Source: Gnetum montanum (lineage: Eukaryota > Streptophyta > Gnetopsida > Gnetales > Gnetaceae). From it: DNA of 64,000 nt. Shown here piece by piece: positions 25,650 through 37,438 of this stretch. The stretch spans positions 510,054 to 574,053 of the forward strand of contig MNCI01004170.1 of the NCBI GenBank assembly GCA_015680685.1, read 5' to 3'. The position numbers and the translations under genes were made by a program. The stretch's first letter is position 1, and each line of letters starts with the position of its first letter. The notes beneath the pieces were generated by a model, which was not told the DNA's origin, searched no databases, and worked only from the letters and a program-made list of their open reading frames with translations.

Positions 25650-27150
25650 CTAAAAAAGTAGGTACGATAGTCTCCACTTCCACTAAATACAAAAACTAAT
25701 CCATCCCTAAAATAGCATCATACTTATCCAAGTTCATCACATAAATATTACTATTCTACTATACATCCTATAATTATACTATAAAACCTCTGCAAATTTG
25801 ATTTATTCTAGTATCATGTCCTCTCACTAAGTGTACCAATAATTTAGGAGAGAGAGCATGGCAAGGGATGTCTATTTGAGATACCGCATATGGATCTATT
25901 AAGAAATGACTAGCACTAGTATAAATGAAAGCAATATGAGAAGGTGTAAGATCGTACCTTCTATCTCCATCATTATGTTGGACTACATGTTCAACAATTA
26001 GTCTTTTATAGCGTATACCCAATTCTAAGCTCTTTTTCTTGCTAAAGCTTCTTAGCCACTTGCTACTAGAGGTCTCTATTACCACCACTACCACTTATCT
26101 AATTTTGGCACTCCCTATCTTAATGTCCTTACTAATCACATGTATAGCAATTTGAACACTCCTACTAAAAGTAAATAAACTATTCATACCTATAACAACT
26201 CAAAGAAGATCTAGGTTCCATTAATGAAATGATATTACTGGTTGACTACTAGGCTCTATTGTCATTCCATCCTTCTCAAGCCTACTTGGAGAATCTAGAT
26301 CTCTCTTTAATCAATAGTCCTCTCTTCTTCCCCTACTAGTAGTTTTTTCATGCCTCATTCTCCTTGAAATTTCTTTCCAAGTCCATTGCCATAACTCAAG
26401 CATCATCATATGAGCTAAAACAAAGAGATAATATATGATATTTTAGGATAGGACAAAGGCCCCTAATAAACTTATTTTTCCTATTCTAACTATCCATCAA
26501 CTCAGTTACCTAATTACTTAACTCAAAGAATTAGGAATCATACTCTAATACTATCCATTTACCCTAAAACAATTAGTAGAAATCATCCTTCTTAGCCTAG
26601 GCATACTATGTAGATACATAATGATTACTAAATGCTACTAGAAAATTATGCCAAGGCACAACCTATCTGATCAATCTCTTGGTTAACTCATCATATCTTC
26701 ATCAATGTTGGATTATATCTATTAATTGATAAGGTATGTTGCACTGAGGAGCATCCCATCAGGCCAAATACCTTCCTTATCTTCTCCAATTACTTGGACA
26801 CTACAATATAATCTTCCATACCTATAAATTTTAGAAATCATATCTTGTAAAATTACTCCACAATTTTACTACTAATGGACTTTCTAACTACATCTCTACT
26901 CGTGTCTTAACTAGCACCATTGCCACTACCACTACCACTCCTTACTACTCCAATCACTAAAGAAGATGGGGTATTACCATTGCCTACCATATGCTACTAT
27001 AATAATTGCATCATCTACTTGACCAAATATGTTTGATCATCACATGGCCCTGTACCTACTAGGGATGCTTGTATCACTGCCAAAATCTATGTCTCTATTG
27101 AACCAAGCAATGCTTGTGATCCATCTATACTCCTGCCTCTACCTACCTGT
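25650..27150 (-). pseudogene. Chromovirus-like gag-protease fragment
   Basis: Minus strand. The gag side (about 26,850-26,600) has an EDYIVVSK, LEKIRKVFGLMGCSS pattern, recalling the W-LEKIF-GC segment of chromovirus gag. The protease side (25,990-25,650) reads HIAFIYTSASHFLID, then further on NIYVMNLDKYDAILGMD, matching the DTGASHSFI and LxxYDVILGMDWL signatures; the active-site DTGA appears as YTSA. The fragment is cut on both ends, with RT and integrase missing, and is inserted in or abutting the LTR of element A. Non-functional. Confidence 0.7.
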
Positions 27151-27170
27151 AAACTATTGACCTTTTAAAA

Positions 27171-28192
27171 TGTCAAGACCTTAAAGAAAATGAAGAATGT
27201 AGATTTTATGTATGTAATGATAATTTTTGCAAGGCCATAGACAAGATCTTCACATAGAGATTTGATATTTTAAGAAATAAGTTCTAGATTGAGATGTCAA
27301 AATGAAGACTACATGGACAAGATGAGAGCATGGATGAAAATGGAGTCTACAAGCCAAACTAAGGTGTTCCAAAACTACCAAGATGTCAAATTGACAATGG
27401 AATTCATTAGATTATAAAGTGTAAAAGTGAAGTAGATGTCTATCTTTGAAGATAGACACCTACAAGTAGACATCTCTCTTGCATTGGAGGCTATCTTAGG
27501 TAGACATCTAAACTTTAAAGTAGACATCTATACTTTCCATTTGATAGCCTTTTCATGAATTCTAAGGAGTTTTTGGAAACTTCAAGGCTATAAGAAAATG
27601 TAAAAATCTTGGACATTGTGCAAGAACTTTTAATAAAAAGACTCATCATTGACTAATAAAAGTGAATTTGTTATTACTCCTTAATGTAACATCATTTTCT
27701 TGTTGTGATTGTACTAAGCTTCAATTACAAGGATCAGTAAATATAGGTATACTCTTTTCTTATTTATTTCTTTCTTTCTTATAGCCTTACAGGATTCATG
27801 TTCTTCTTGCAAGAATACATCTTTGTTGAGCTTGTTAAGATCTTGTGGGATTGAGTGATTTTGAGGTGTCAAAACACTCTGATGCATAGGTTAATTTTCT
27901 AAAGGTTGTGGGATCCTCTAAATCACATTTTGAGCTTCTTAAGACCTTGTAAGGTTAAGTGGTTTCACAATGAAAAAACACTCTAGACTGATGCTCAAAG
28001 CTTGTACAGGGTGTGGTGCCCTTCAAACCACTTTTTGAAGAAACAAAGTTCAAAGGTGTACACAGATTCTACCCTCTAAGTGTGGAGATACCCAAGTTGG
28101 GAAACCATGAAAAATTGGTGTATTTTTGTGGCTAGAAATTTTTTAAATTGGGAAACTTATTTAACCCCCCTTCTAAGTTCTTGATCCTCAAG
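27171..28192 (+). repeat. 5' LTR of an element with tRNA-iMet primer site
   Basis: It starts TGTCAAGACC and ends GATCCTCA, followed after two bases by a primer-binding site. Length is 1,022 bp. The left boundary is a best guess, since no second LTR is present to compare. Inside lies a near-perfect 32-bp palindrome at 27,432-27,463, followed by three more GTAGACATCT copies to 27,530. Copia or chromovirus origin cannot be decided from this piece. A plant LTR by end and primer-site evidence. Confidence 0.6.
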
Positions 28193-28194
28193 TG

Positions 28195-28207
28195 GTATCA
28201 TAGCCTA
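28195..28207 (+). other. Primer-binding site, tRNA-iMet type
   Basis: TGGTATCATAGCC differs by one base from TGGTATCAGAGCC, the common plant retrotransposon primer site complementary to the 3' end of initiator tRNA-Met. The Athila-like element inserted with its first TSD base at 28,207, so it cuts this site. Confidence 0.8.
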
Positions 28208-28211
28208 GTTA

Positions 28212-29033
28212 ATGAACCACATTATATTGGCCCTAACCTCAGGTACGCAATGTCAGAATCTTGATATGATGTTGTGTAAGCGACATCAAAGCATTTACCC
28301 TAGGTCTTTAAATTCCATGCCTGGTCTCCCATTTTGAGTTAGTTTTTAGTTTATATTTCAAGTAGAGTAGCGAAGCTCTTGCCATTTCTTTTCCTTAGAG
28401 TTAGAATATTTTCTAAGTACCCATAGAAGGAGTATAAGTGTGTACGGTTCTTTGTTCTAGTAATGATGTACCTAAGCACAGTAGTGTGACAGGAATAAAA
28501 TGAACTCTTTTGATAATCCTTTCAACACTGAGAATAGCTTAATATTTTACTTTCTTACTCTTTCTTTTAATGCATTTGAATTAGCAATTTATTTCCAGCA
28601 GTTAATGAACATGAGCATGACCACTTCAAGCATTCATATAGTACTTGGTAACCCAGCCATGCTTAATGTTTGGTAGCCTAATAGTACTATATGTGTTTAG
28701 GATGTGTCCAAGAAAGTGGGGTGGTTACTTGTGTTAGGCTAGCTAAGAAATGGATTAATTATATCTTTAATTACTCTAACCTTCATTCTTTTTGTAGGAA
28801 ACCAAATCCATAAAATATAAAGTAAGAAAAATCATATACCTCAACTACACTTAAACCATACCCTTGAATTTCACAAGCGTAGTTGGAAAGACAACACATG
28901 TTCTTAGCATCCATTTCACTTCCTAGAAGAGCTAGTGCATTAGATAACTATAGGTCCATAGAATTCAACCAGATCATGCATAATTCCTTAGTGATTTGTA
29001 TAGTTGGGTGTAGGGGTACCTCACCGCTCATCA
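28212..29033 (+). repeat. 5' LTR of the complete Athila-like element
   Basis: It begins TAATGAACCAC (expected TG mutated to TA) and ends ACCGCTCATCA. It aligns through its length with the 3' LTR, with many scattered substitutions. The TATA position reads CTTTAAATT, decayed compared with CTATAAATA in the 3' LTR. Internal sequence after it (TTGTTATCATTGCC) may be a degraded TGGCGCCGTTGCC-type primer site. Confidence 0.9.
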
Positions 29034-29193
29034 TTGTTATCATTGCCAACAAACTTTTTATTGTTTTGTGCGCTATCTAGGACCTAATGAAAAGTATTTA
29101 AATCATTGGAACAAACCTTAGATTCATATATTATTTCATAATTACTATAATAAATTCTTAGAGCACACTATGATTTTTATTCGCTAACAAAAA

Positions 29194-31650
29194 ATGTCTT
29201 CTTCTCACAAGAGCGCTTCTCCACCCAAGGCTGATAGAGTTAATTTGCCAAAGCCTCAATAGTATCAAATTATATACATTCATCCTAATAAGTATGTGCC
29301 AAACTTCACCTTCAACCTACACTAGGATGAATAGCTATGGCGGCATGACATGGAGGACAACATTGTGTTACCGCTCGATCATGTTGCTCCTGCAATGCTA
29401 TATCAAATGCTTGCACAATGTGGTCTTCAAGACTACCATGGGGAGTATATTGTGGAAGATGTTGATGCTAGGGATCATCATCCCACTAAAGCACAATGTC
29501 TATGGGATCAGTAGCTAGAACAATGCTATGAAATTGTGAAAGGAAAAGGGCTTAACAATTCTTTAGTCCTATTGTACCAGAAAGCTAGTGGGGAACCCTT
29601 CTCTGGGGTTTTCCATTCAATGAAACTCCTTTCTTTGACTTTGGTTATGGAGATCAAAATTAGAATCTACACTCCATAGTTCACAATCTTGATTCTAGTA
29701 ATAAGGCATCCAATGACAATGAAGGATCTGGAGGGGCAAATCAAGACATGGATGCAGATAAGAAGCATGATCATGATCATGGTCACAAGCACCGAAGAGG
29801 CAGTAGTAGGCACTGTGATGGTGTTGGTCCTCCTTCCTCTTCCCCTTCATCATCTTCTTCTTCTTCTAGCTCTAACTATATCCACATAAGGCAAGACCAT
29901 AATGGAGGTGCTCATAATGAATGAAACGATTGATGAGACCAAAATAACTAAAGGGACCATTGGGACAAACAAGATCCATGGTGCAAACATTCAAGGAGGC
30001 ACATTGCCATGAATGAAGGGGTAGTAGAGGACATCATAGGCACCATTATCAAGGCCTTGATGAGCCTCTATTTACTACCCAAATTATTTTAAACAACACA
30101 GAGGTAGTCAAAATTCCATAAAGCATGTGAAAGATAGTCAGATCAAATGGTTAGACATGAACAATATTCCTCAATTTGAAGGAGGATATAACTCTAATAT
30201 GCAAAATCATATTCAAGCTTTCCAAGATGCATGTGCCTTGCATAACATAGATAAAAAGTGGCAGAAATTGAAGTTGTTCCCTAGGACACTCATCAAAGAA
30301 GCAGAAAACTAGTACTAATCCTTAGAGCCAGAATCTATCAGATGATGGAGTACCATGCTTGAGTTGTTTAATGATAAGTATCAAATGCACTCCAAAGTTT
30401 CCAACTTAAGGAAGCAAATTCAAGGGTGAAAACAAGAAACACACAAACCCTTGGATGCTGCCATTGGTTGATACTATGCCTTGATGCACAAATGTCCTGG
30501 CCATGGTTATTCTCAATTGGTTCAACTTCACCACATTGTAGACAGGCTTCATAATGAAATGAGGAAAACCCTTGGTGTCTATACCCAAGGGTGATTGTTA
30601 GAACTAACTGTCCATTAGATACAAATATTAATAGAGCAAGTTGCCAAAGAGAAGGATGAACTACAAAAAAGAGAAAGTACAGAGGAGTACAACCATGATC
30701 CTTCCATTCGCAAAAGGGAGGTTTGATTCTACAACAATGAGGAAAAATCTATATTTGATGAGGGGGTTCATAAGAAAGCCTTTCCACTTCAACAATTCCA
30801 ATTTGAACTTACAACCAAGGTTGATCAGTTAAGTGACTCAATGGACAACAGATTCCAAGCTATTCTCAAAATTTTTCAGGAGTCCAAAGAACAAAGTAGT
30901 AAGTGTGAGCACAAGAGGCACAAAGAAGCTAAACATGCATATTACAAAGGTAAGGGCAAGATTGCTGCAATAAAAGAGGTTGCAGATAGTGAGTCAAATG
31001 ATGATCATGGGTGTGATGTCTATCAATATGAATATTCTAAGGGATGTTTCCCCATTGTATCACATCTATAGAAGTCTGGGGTGTATGCCTTACATCCATG
31101 GCTTACACAAAGGCAAACATCCAGAAGGTTACCTTACCCTCAAGGTAATCTCAAACAATTCCACCAGTAACAACCGTATTATCTAAGTGGAGCTCCACAA
31201 TAGCTATATGAATAATATCAATAATGGCAACAACCACAATCATGGGCACTAGCACTACCAAGACAACAATACCCTTACCAGTAGCCTGATCCATATGGTT
31301 ATCACATGTAGCAACCCATGTCTCCACATGACTCCTCTAGTCATGTTTCTAATTTCCAACCTTACTACCACCCTTTAGATTATTATCAAGCTCATTCACC
31401 ACATGAAAGAAGGGATACTACCTCTTATCCTTATCCTCCACCTATCCCTACACACACTCCTCCTCTAGTTGCATAGTTACCACCTGCTCCACTAATGTAG
31501 GGTGAACTGCCCACTCAACCATAACAACATAAGCTACAAGGATTGTTAATTTGTAACTCAATCATCAATCAGAAGGGTCAAATTCCCAATTAAAGAAAAG
31601 ATCACTCTTTTGACCCTATAGTCCACCTACACTCGTAGTTGACAACACTG
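29194..31650 (+). pseudogene. Gag of the complete Athila-like element
   Basis: It starts at ATG 29,194 (MSSSHKSASPPKADRVNLPK). Later blocks are MEDNIVLPLDHVAPAMLYQM (29,350), a serine-rich linker (29,840-29,870), IKWLDMNNIPQFEGGYNSN and HIQAFQDACALHNID (30,145-30,260), the segment around LFNDKYQMHSKVSNLRKQI (30,366-30,420), and a Lys-rich part KHAYYKGKGKIAAIKEV (30,935). The tail (31,100-31,500) is Pro/Gln/Tyr-rich with no visible CCHC zinc knuckle. About a dozen stops and frameshifts interrupt it. It matches the gag pieces at 1-1,480 and 62.33-62.92 kb. Confidence 0.8.
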
Positions 31651-31689
31651 CTCCTACCTCTTCCTCCATATCAAATTCCTTTGGGCCTT

Positions 31690-32217
31690 CTTAAAACCAA
31701 ACTCTACCAAGAATCCATACCATAATGCTTACTCACATTGTATCTGATTGGATCCATGCAAGAAATCTTCCCAAAAAATTAGCCAATCCTAGATGTCCTC
31801 TAATCTATTTGTAGATTTTTAGAAATGAACCATGCAAGGCTCTTCACGATTCAGGTTCTAGTGCTAATTTGATTTCTCATGAGATGTACATTTCCTGGAA
31901 CTTTCCTCCTCTCATGAACAACAATATAAGATTAGAATTAGTAGACTAGTCCATCACTATTCCATTGGGATTGGTAGAAGACATTGTAACCACTATCTAT
32001 AAGTGGTCTTATTTTGTAGACTTCCTGGTAATCAAGGTGGAGAACTGCAAAGGGGATTTTCCAATCATTATGGGAAGGGCATGGTTGAGCATCATTGATG
32101 CAAGAATGGGCATCAAAGATCTTGTCCTAGAGATATCTAAAGAAAATACATTTGGAAAGATCGAGAAGAAGAGAGTTTCATGCATCACGTACAGCGATAC
32201 AGGGTGCAATTATGTGT
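31690..32217 (+). pseudogene. Aspartic protease of the complete Athila-like element
   Basis: The reading frame has the active-site segment ALHDSGSSANLISHEM (about 31,835-31,885), where the usual D-x-G appears as D-S-G, then ITIPLGLVEDIVTTIYKWSY, VDFLVIKVENCKGDFPIIMG and RAWLSIIDARMG. The GIVEDVLVKV...FVVLD...LILGRPFL layout is that of Athila-type proteases. An uninterrupted stretch covers 31,965-32,217. The protease would process the polyprotein. Stops lie upstream (for example in the LVD-stop-SITIP segment). Confidence 0.85.
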
Positions 32218-32689
32218 AGAAACTTTGGGTCGTTAAGCAAACATCTATCTCTACATGCAAGTAGTATGTGCTAGAAGTAGAAATTCAAAGGTGTTTGTAC
32301 GTAGTAGCCACAAAACAAGAGGGCACCCAATGGCTAACCACTAATTCAGAAAGTAGCACACTTTGCATGGAACTAACTAAGACCCTAACATGTGTGTATG
32401 TCATGGACATGGATGAACTAAAGTAGGCTCTTCACCAACTCTCTGATGACATAAATGATGATACTCACTGGGGAGACTTAGAAATTCTTGAAAAATTCAA
32501 ACAAGATCCCCTTGAGTTGAAAATGTTTCTAGCTAGAATGGAATATGTATTCTTTAAAAATGGAAAGTTGATTATAATCAATGCAAAGTTTACTCCAAAA
32601 TAGAAAAAAATGCAATTGAAATTAGTTGAAATATGGTCAATAGCTTTTTCTTGGCCATATCCTAAACTCATAGGGATTGATTCTCGAAT

Positions 32690-33960
32690 ATGTCAACATC
32701 GCATCTCCACCAACCCGATCATAAAGCTAAATAACAACCACAAAGGCAGTTGAACCCCAAATTGAAGCAAATCGTTAAAGAGGAAATCGAGCAACTCCTC
32801 AAGGTTGGGTTCATCTATTCCATTACGGATAGCGAGTGGGTTAGCTCACTTGTAATTGAGCTAAAGAAAGATGGAAAGTGGTAGGTCTACATCAACTTTA
32901 GGCTGTTGAATATGGCAAAATTCAAAGATCATTTTCTGTTGTCATTTGTTGACTAGATGCTCGACACAATATCTGGGCATTGCTACTATAGTTTTCTAGG
33001 TGGTTATAGTGGCTATAATCAAATTCAAATTGCACTGAAAGACCAAGTAAAGACAATGTTTACAAGTCCTTGGGGGACCTTTGCATATCACAAGATTTCG
33101 TTTGGTCTATGCAATGCTCCTACCACATTCCAATGCCTAGTCCTAAGCATTTTTTAATAGTAGATCGGTAGTGGTGTGGAAGTCTTCATGGATGACTTCT
33201 TCACCTATGGTGCTACATTTGAGCAAGCCCTGGACCACCTTGAGCAAGTGGTGAAATGCTGTGTTGAAACCAACTTGTGACTCAATTAGTAGAAAATTCA
33301 TCTCATGGTCCAAGAGGGCATTGTACTAGGGCACAAAATCTCACACATAGGAATTGAGGTAGACCTTGAAAAAATAAGGGTCATCGAAGGAATAACCCAC
33401 CAGCTAGAAATAGTTAAAGATGTTTAGTCATTCCTTGGACATACTAGCTACTACTAGTGATTCATAGATATTTTCTCTAAGATTGCAAAACCATTGGTCA
33501 AGCTAACAAAGAAAGATGCTTCCTTCATCTAGACTGTAAAATGTGAGAAAGCATTCCAACAATTGAAAGAGAATCTTGTAGAAACTCCAATCCTACAAGC
33601 ACCTGATCCATCTAGACCATTTCATATTATGATGAACGCATCAAATTATGCCTTGGGAGCTATGTTGACATAGTTAGATGACAAGAAACGACCATACTAC
33701 ATCCACTGCACTAACCGAAGCATTGTGCATGCACAACTAAACTACACCACTACAATTGATGGTGGTGGTTTTTACTCTAGAAAAGTTCAGGCAAGCACAC
33801 AGACAACAGTGCCATCCGCTTCCTCATGAACAAGCCAATAGTGAACCCCAGTGTCATACGATGGCTAGTGATCTTGCAAGAATTTGACCTCACGATAGTA
33901 GATCAAAAGGGCATTGAGAATATGACCGTTGATCACTTGCCTTAGTTGCAATGGGACAAC
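32690..33960 (+). pseudogene. Reverse transcriptase and RNase H of the Athila-like element
   Basis: RT blocks in order: KEEIEQLLKVGFIY (32,780), VSSLVIELKKDGKW, an INFRLLN motif (32,895), FLGGYSGYNQIQIALKDQ (32,990), TMFTSPWGTFAYHKISFGLC, NAPTTFQ, and the catalytic box VFMDDFFTYG (33,182), where Athila-type RTs carry F-M-D-D. RNase H starts near 33,615 (FHIMMNASNYALGAML, KRPYYIHCTNRSI). RT copies the RNA genome and RNase H removes the template. Trp and Gln codons turned into stops break the frame at many points. Confidence 0.9.
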
Positions 33961-34019
33961 AAAGAGGAAGAAAGCCCATTATCTATCATGTTTCCTAATT
34001 GGGGCTGTAATTGAACAAA

Positions 34020-35245
34020 TGCCCAATGAGCCAAAATGGTATGATAACATTCTCACCTATCTTCTCACTTAGAAGATGCCATAAGTGTTGGACCATTGAA
34101 TGAAATAGCAATTTTTGCACTAGGTAAAGCACTTCATAGAGATCAATGGACATCTCTACAAGGTGTGCGTCGATGACCTAGTTTGTTGGTGTATCCCTAA
34201 TGTTAATCAACTATGCATTCTCTAAGATGCTCATAAAGGTCCTTGTGGAGGACACTATGCTAGGAGATGCATGGCCATTAAAATCATGATTGTAGGATAC
34301 TACTAGCCAACACTTTTCAAGAATGCTTACCATTATGTCTGCTCTTGTGAACGATGCCAACAAGATGGTGGAATAACTACTCAAATGGAGAAACCTCAAC
34401 AATGAATTCGACCACTAGAACCATTTGACATTTAGGGCATTGATTTCATGGGTCCCATCACATCCATGTCAAATAGAAAGGCATACATCATAGTTGTTGT
34501 TGACTATTGTATGAAATGGGTAGAATCAACAACCATCATCAACTGTACATCCTCTACTATTACTCGGTTTATACAACAAAATGTTGTAAACAAGTTTGGT
34601 GTGCCACATGCATTAATTTCTAATAATGAAACTCATTTTATAGGCACTACTTTTTGGAAGCTCATGTCATACTTAGGGGTTCAACATAAACTCACAACAC
34701 CTTGCCTTCCCCAAGCTAATGGTTAAGCTGAAGTTACCAATAGGGAAATCACAAGAATACTAACAAGAACTATTAGCAAGTATAGGAAGGATTGAAGCAC
34801 AAAACTGAATAATTCCCTTTGGGGCTACCGCTCAACTTGGAAACTTCCTATAGGCTACTCTCTCTATGAGCTTATGTACAGCAAACTACTAATACTTCCT
34901 ATTCAATTTGAACTCCATACACTTTCAACAACTTGTGGCCTTGACCTTGACTTAATTCTAGCCCAAAAAGAATGATTGATGAATCTTAAACTACTAAATA
35001 AAAATTGATTAGTAGCCCTATCATCTAACGAGTTGCACAAGGCCTATCACAAAAAACATCATGACCTAAAAATTAGAAATGTCAAATTTCAACCAGGAGA
35101 CAAGGTTCCTTATTGGAACCCCACACACATACCTCAACAAACTAAGTTCCAAATGTTGTGAGAAGGACCTTACATCATTTATGAAACTTTTCCTTCTGGG
35201 GCCATGATGATCTATAAACCTGGATCCCAAACAAGAAATAGCTAG
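34020..35245 (+). pseudogene. Integrase of the complete Athila-like element
   Basis: Zinc-binding part: HKGPCGGHYARRCMA through CSCERCQQDGG (34,230-34,370). Catalytic core: DFMGPITS, YIIVVVDYCMKWVESTTI (34,480), GVPHALISNNETHFIGTTF (34,600), PCLPQANG-stop-AEVTNRE (34,705). The first Asp (VVVDYCMKW) and the Glu (AEVTNRE) are present, but the second Asp is Asn (SNNETHF where SDNGTHF is usual). C-terminal part: KFQPGDKVPYWNP (35,090). The longest open stretch is 34,448-34,726. Inactive by stops and by the lost Asp. Confidence 0.9.
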
Positions 35246-35249
35246 TCAA

Positions 35250-37429
35250 CATCTAATAAATTAGACCTTTCCATGAGCATATGCAAACTAACATAAGAAG
35301 TACCTCATTCGATGGACAACCATGCTCCATATTTCAGATCTCCTCCTCCTTTCAACTTAGTCATGGGAGAGATGGCCAACCATGTTAACTATTTAAGTGG
35401 CTCCTCAGTTTTTCAAATTTTTTTTGTTTTACACATTTTTTATTTTATAGCTTTTTATTTTACACATTCTCTCTTTTACATCTTTTTTATTTTTATGTTA
35501 TTAATATTTTCTAATTTTTGTTTTACACCATTGTTAATACATTTGTTATTTTTAAAATATTTTATAATTTCTTTTATTTGGTGTGATTTTCTAACCTTTT
35601 ATTAATAACTGCCAGGTACAATGGTAATGCGTTACTTAATGGTGGTATGTATTATTTTTTGTTGCTTGATTATTAATGTCTAGTTTCTAGCTTTGAATTT
35701 CGTTATGAATAATTAGGACATGATTTCTTTTTCATGCAATAGGCAACAAGTCCACAACATCCACCCATCCACAAACCGTATGGTTTTTCTTATTTTGGAA
35801 ATGTTCAGTTCCTTTTTTATTAATAAAATTTTAATAAATTTGTGACTTTGGTAGTCTCTGGAATTGGGAAGATTCAAAGGTTTGAACAAGGTGTGGCTTC
35901 AAGGGAATTCAATACTCTCTGTACTTTTCTGTTTGCCTAGGTGCATGTGTGTTTTCATGAATTTCTTGTTGTTCCGTGTCATCTAATAAAAGGAAGTTGA
36001 AGAAGTCCTTGCATGGTGTGGTTCTCATCAGAAAAAAAATGATGAGAATTCAAAGCACACCCCTTAGGAAAAAATAAATGCATACATCCTCACATAGTGT
36101 GGCTTTCATTAAGAAAAGAAAAAGAAAAGAAAAGATGAGGATTAGAAGCACACCCTTTGGACAAAATAAATGCATGTATCTTTGCATGGTGTGGTTCCCA
36201 TTTTAAAAAAAAAACAATGGGAATTCAAAGCACATCCCTTAGATAGAATAAATGGACTACAAGCACTAGTTATGGGACTAGTCTCCTTTAACTAAGACCC
36301 TTTCTCACTTCCTACTTCTCCTCTAATTTGGAACAATAGTTGTTTTGTGGGAGCACTCTTATGTCTTAGGGGATGGATTAGTTTTAGAATGTCAATGCGA
36401 AGTCACTAAACGTGGTTGGTTTTGGTCTAGACTAAGGATGGATTTTATCAAGTTATTTAACCACAAAATCCATAAGGGACTTCATGTGACTATAATTAGG
36501 AACTCCATTTCACTCTCTCTCTCTCATCCATCTATGCTTTCCATGTCTCACCTCACTACCGATTTCATTTTTTGGTTCGATGTCCTAGTTTGCTGTGTTG
36601 AGATTCGTAGTTAGTTTCTTTTGAGTTTTTTTAATTAACCTTCCATAACCATTAATCATCCACAAAGCCCACGAAATCTTTAGTTTGAAGTTATGTAAGG
36701 GAATAAGAGGCATGTTCCTACCTTGGGAAGGATCCACTTGCATATCTTTTGGTTGGATTAGTTAAGTTCATTATCCTTAGACATTTTTATGATCAAATTC
36801 TTTTTGTTTACCCCATCAATGACATCCAATTATACACATTTTTACAACAGTTTCAGTGAATTCTTCTTTTCATTGTTGTAAATTCTTATACCCTCTTCAA
36901 ATTTAATGGACTACTTAATTGAATTAACCCTATCTATCAACCTTCCTGATAACACTACTCAACAAACCAATCAACCACAATCACAACCTAGCCACGTGTA
37001 ACCACCGATGAGACAAGGCATTTAATAGTTATGTGTTACACATTGCATACTAATTCATGATTTTGTTGTGATTGCAGTGGGAAGCATGGGTTGGAAGTTG
37101 CATTGTCTTCACCAAGGATGATGCAGTAATACTACATAATGAGAATCATTTGTGCTCATTGGATCTCTTCTCTCTCTCTCTCTCTCTCATTTTTCTACTG
37201 TCAAGAAGTGTTAGATGTTAATATTATCTAGGGTGTTCACTCCTCTTCTCATGAACCTCCAATTTTGTAAAAATTTTAATTCCATACACATGGGTACTTA
37301 AAGTCTGTATGTCTGTTTCATCTAAGTTAGTTTGTGTGAGAGTCAATAATCTCATACCTACCCAATATGTTATGTTGTAAAGAACTTGTTCCTTCTCTTC
37401 TAGACTCAAGGACAAATTTTCATTTAGTT
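35250..37429 (+). other. 3' region of the Athila-like element, no recognisable gene
   Basis: Athila elements often carry an env-like frame here, but nothing convincing is visible. A 97-residue frame at 35,312-35,605 becomes hydrophobic only through a T-rich tract that looks intronic. An 89-residue frame at 36,345-36,614 has no recognisable motif. CT-repeats occur at 36,513-36,528 and 37,168-37,190. The hairpin array at 36,022-36,223 is listed separately. Confidence 0.5.
36022..36223 (+). repeat. Three tandem purine-loop hairpins
   Basis: Three units, 82-92 bp apart, each start with a TGGTGTGG-like lead and end with an AAAGCACACCCCTTAG-like tail. Hairpin 1 has stem TTCTCATCA/TGATGAGAA (36,022-36,048). 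Hairpin 2 has TTTCAT/ATGAGG with two G-T pairs (36,104-36,140). Hairpin 3 has TTCCCATT/AATGGGAA (36,195-36,223). All loops are A- or AG-runs. Paired changes keep the stems while loop sequence and length vary. Confidence 0.8.
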
Positions 37430-37438
37430 GTAGGGGTA
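37430..37438 (+). other. Polypurine tract
   Basis: GTAGGGGTA lies directly before the TG of the 3' LTR, the usual place for plus-strand priming. Confidence 0.65.

Noticed and set aside
35312-35605. Hydrophobic frame as an env-like protein
   Set aside because: The hydrophobicity arises from a T-rich tract; no signal peptide or conserved Cys pattern, and it looks intronic.
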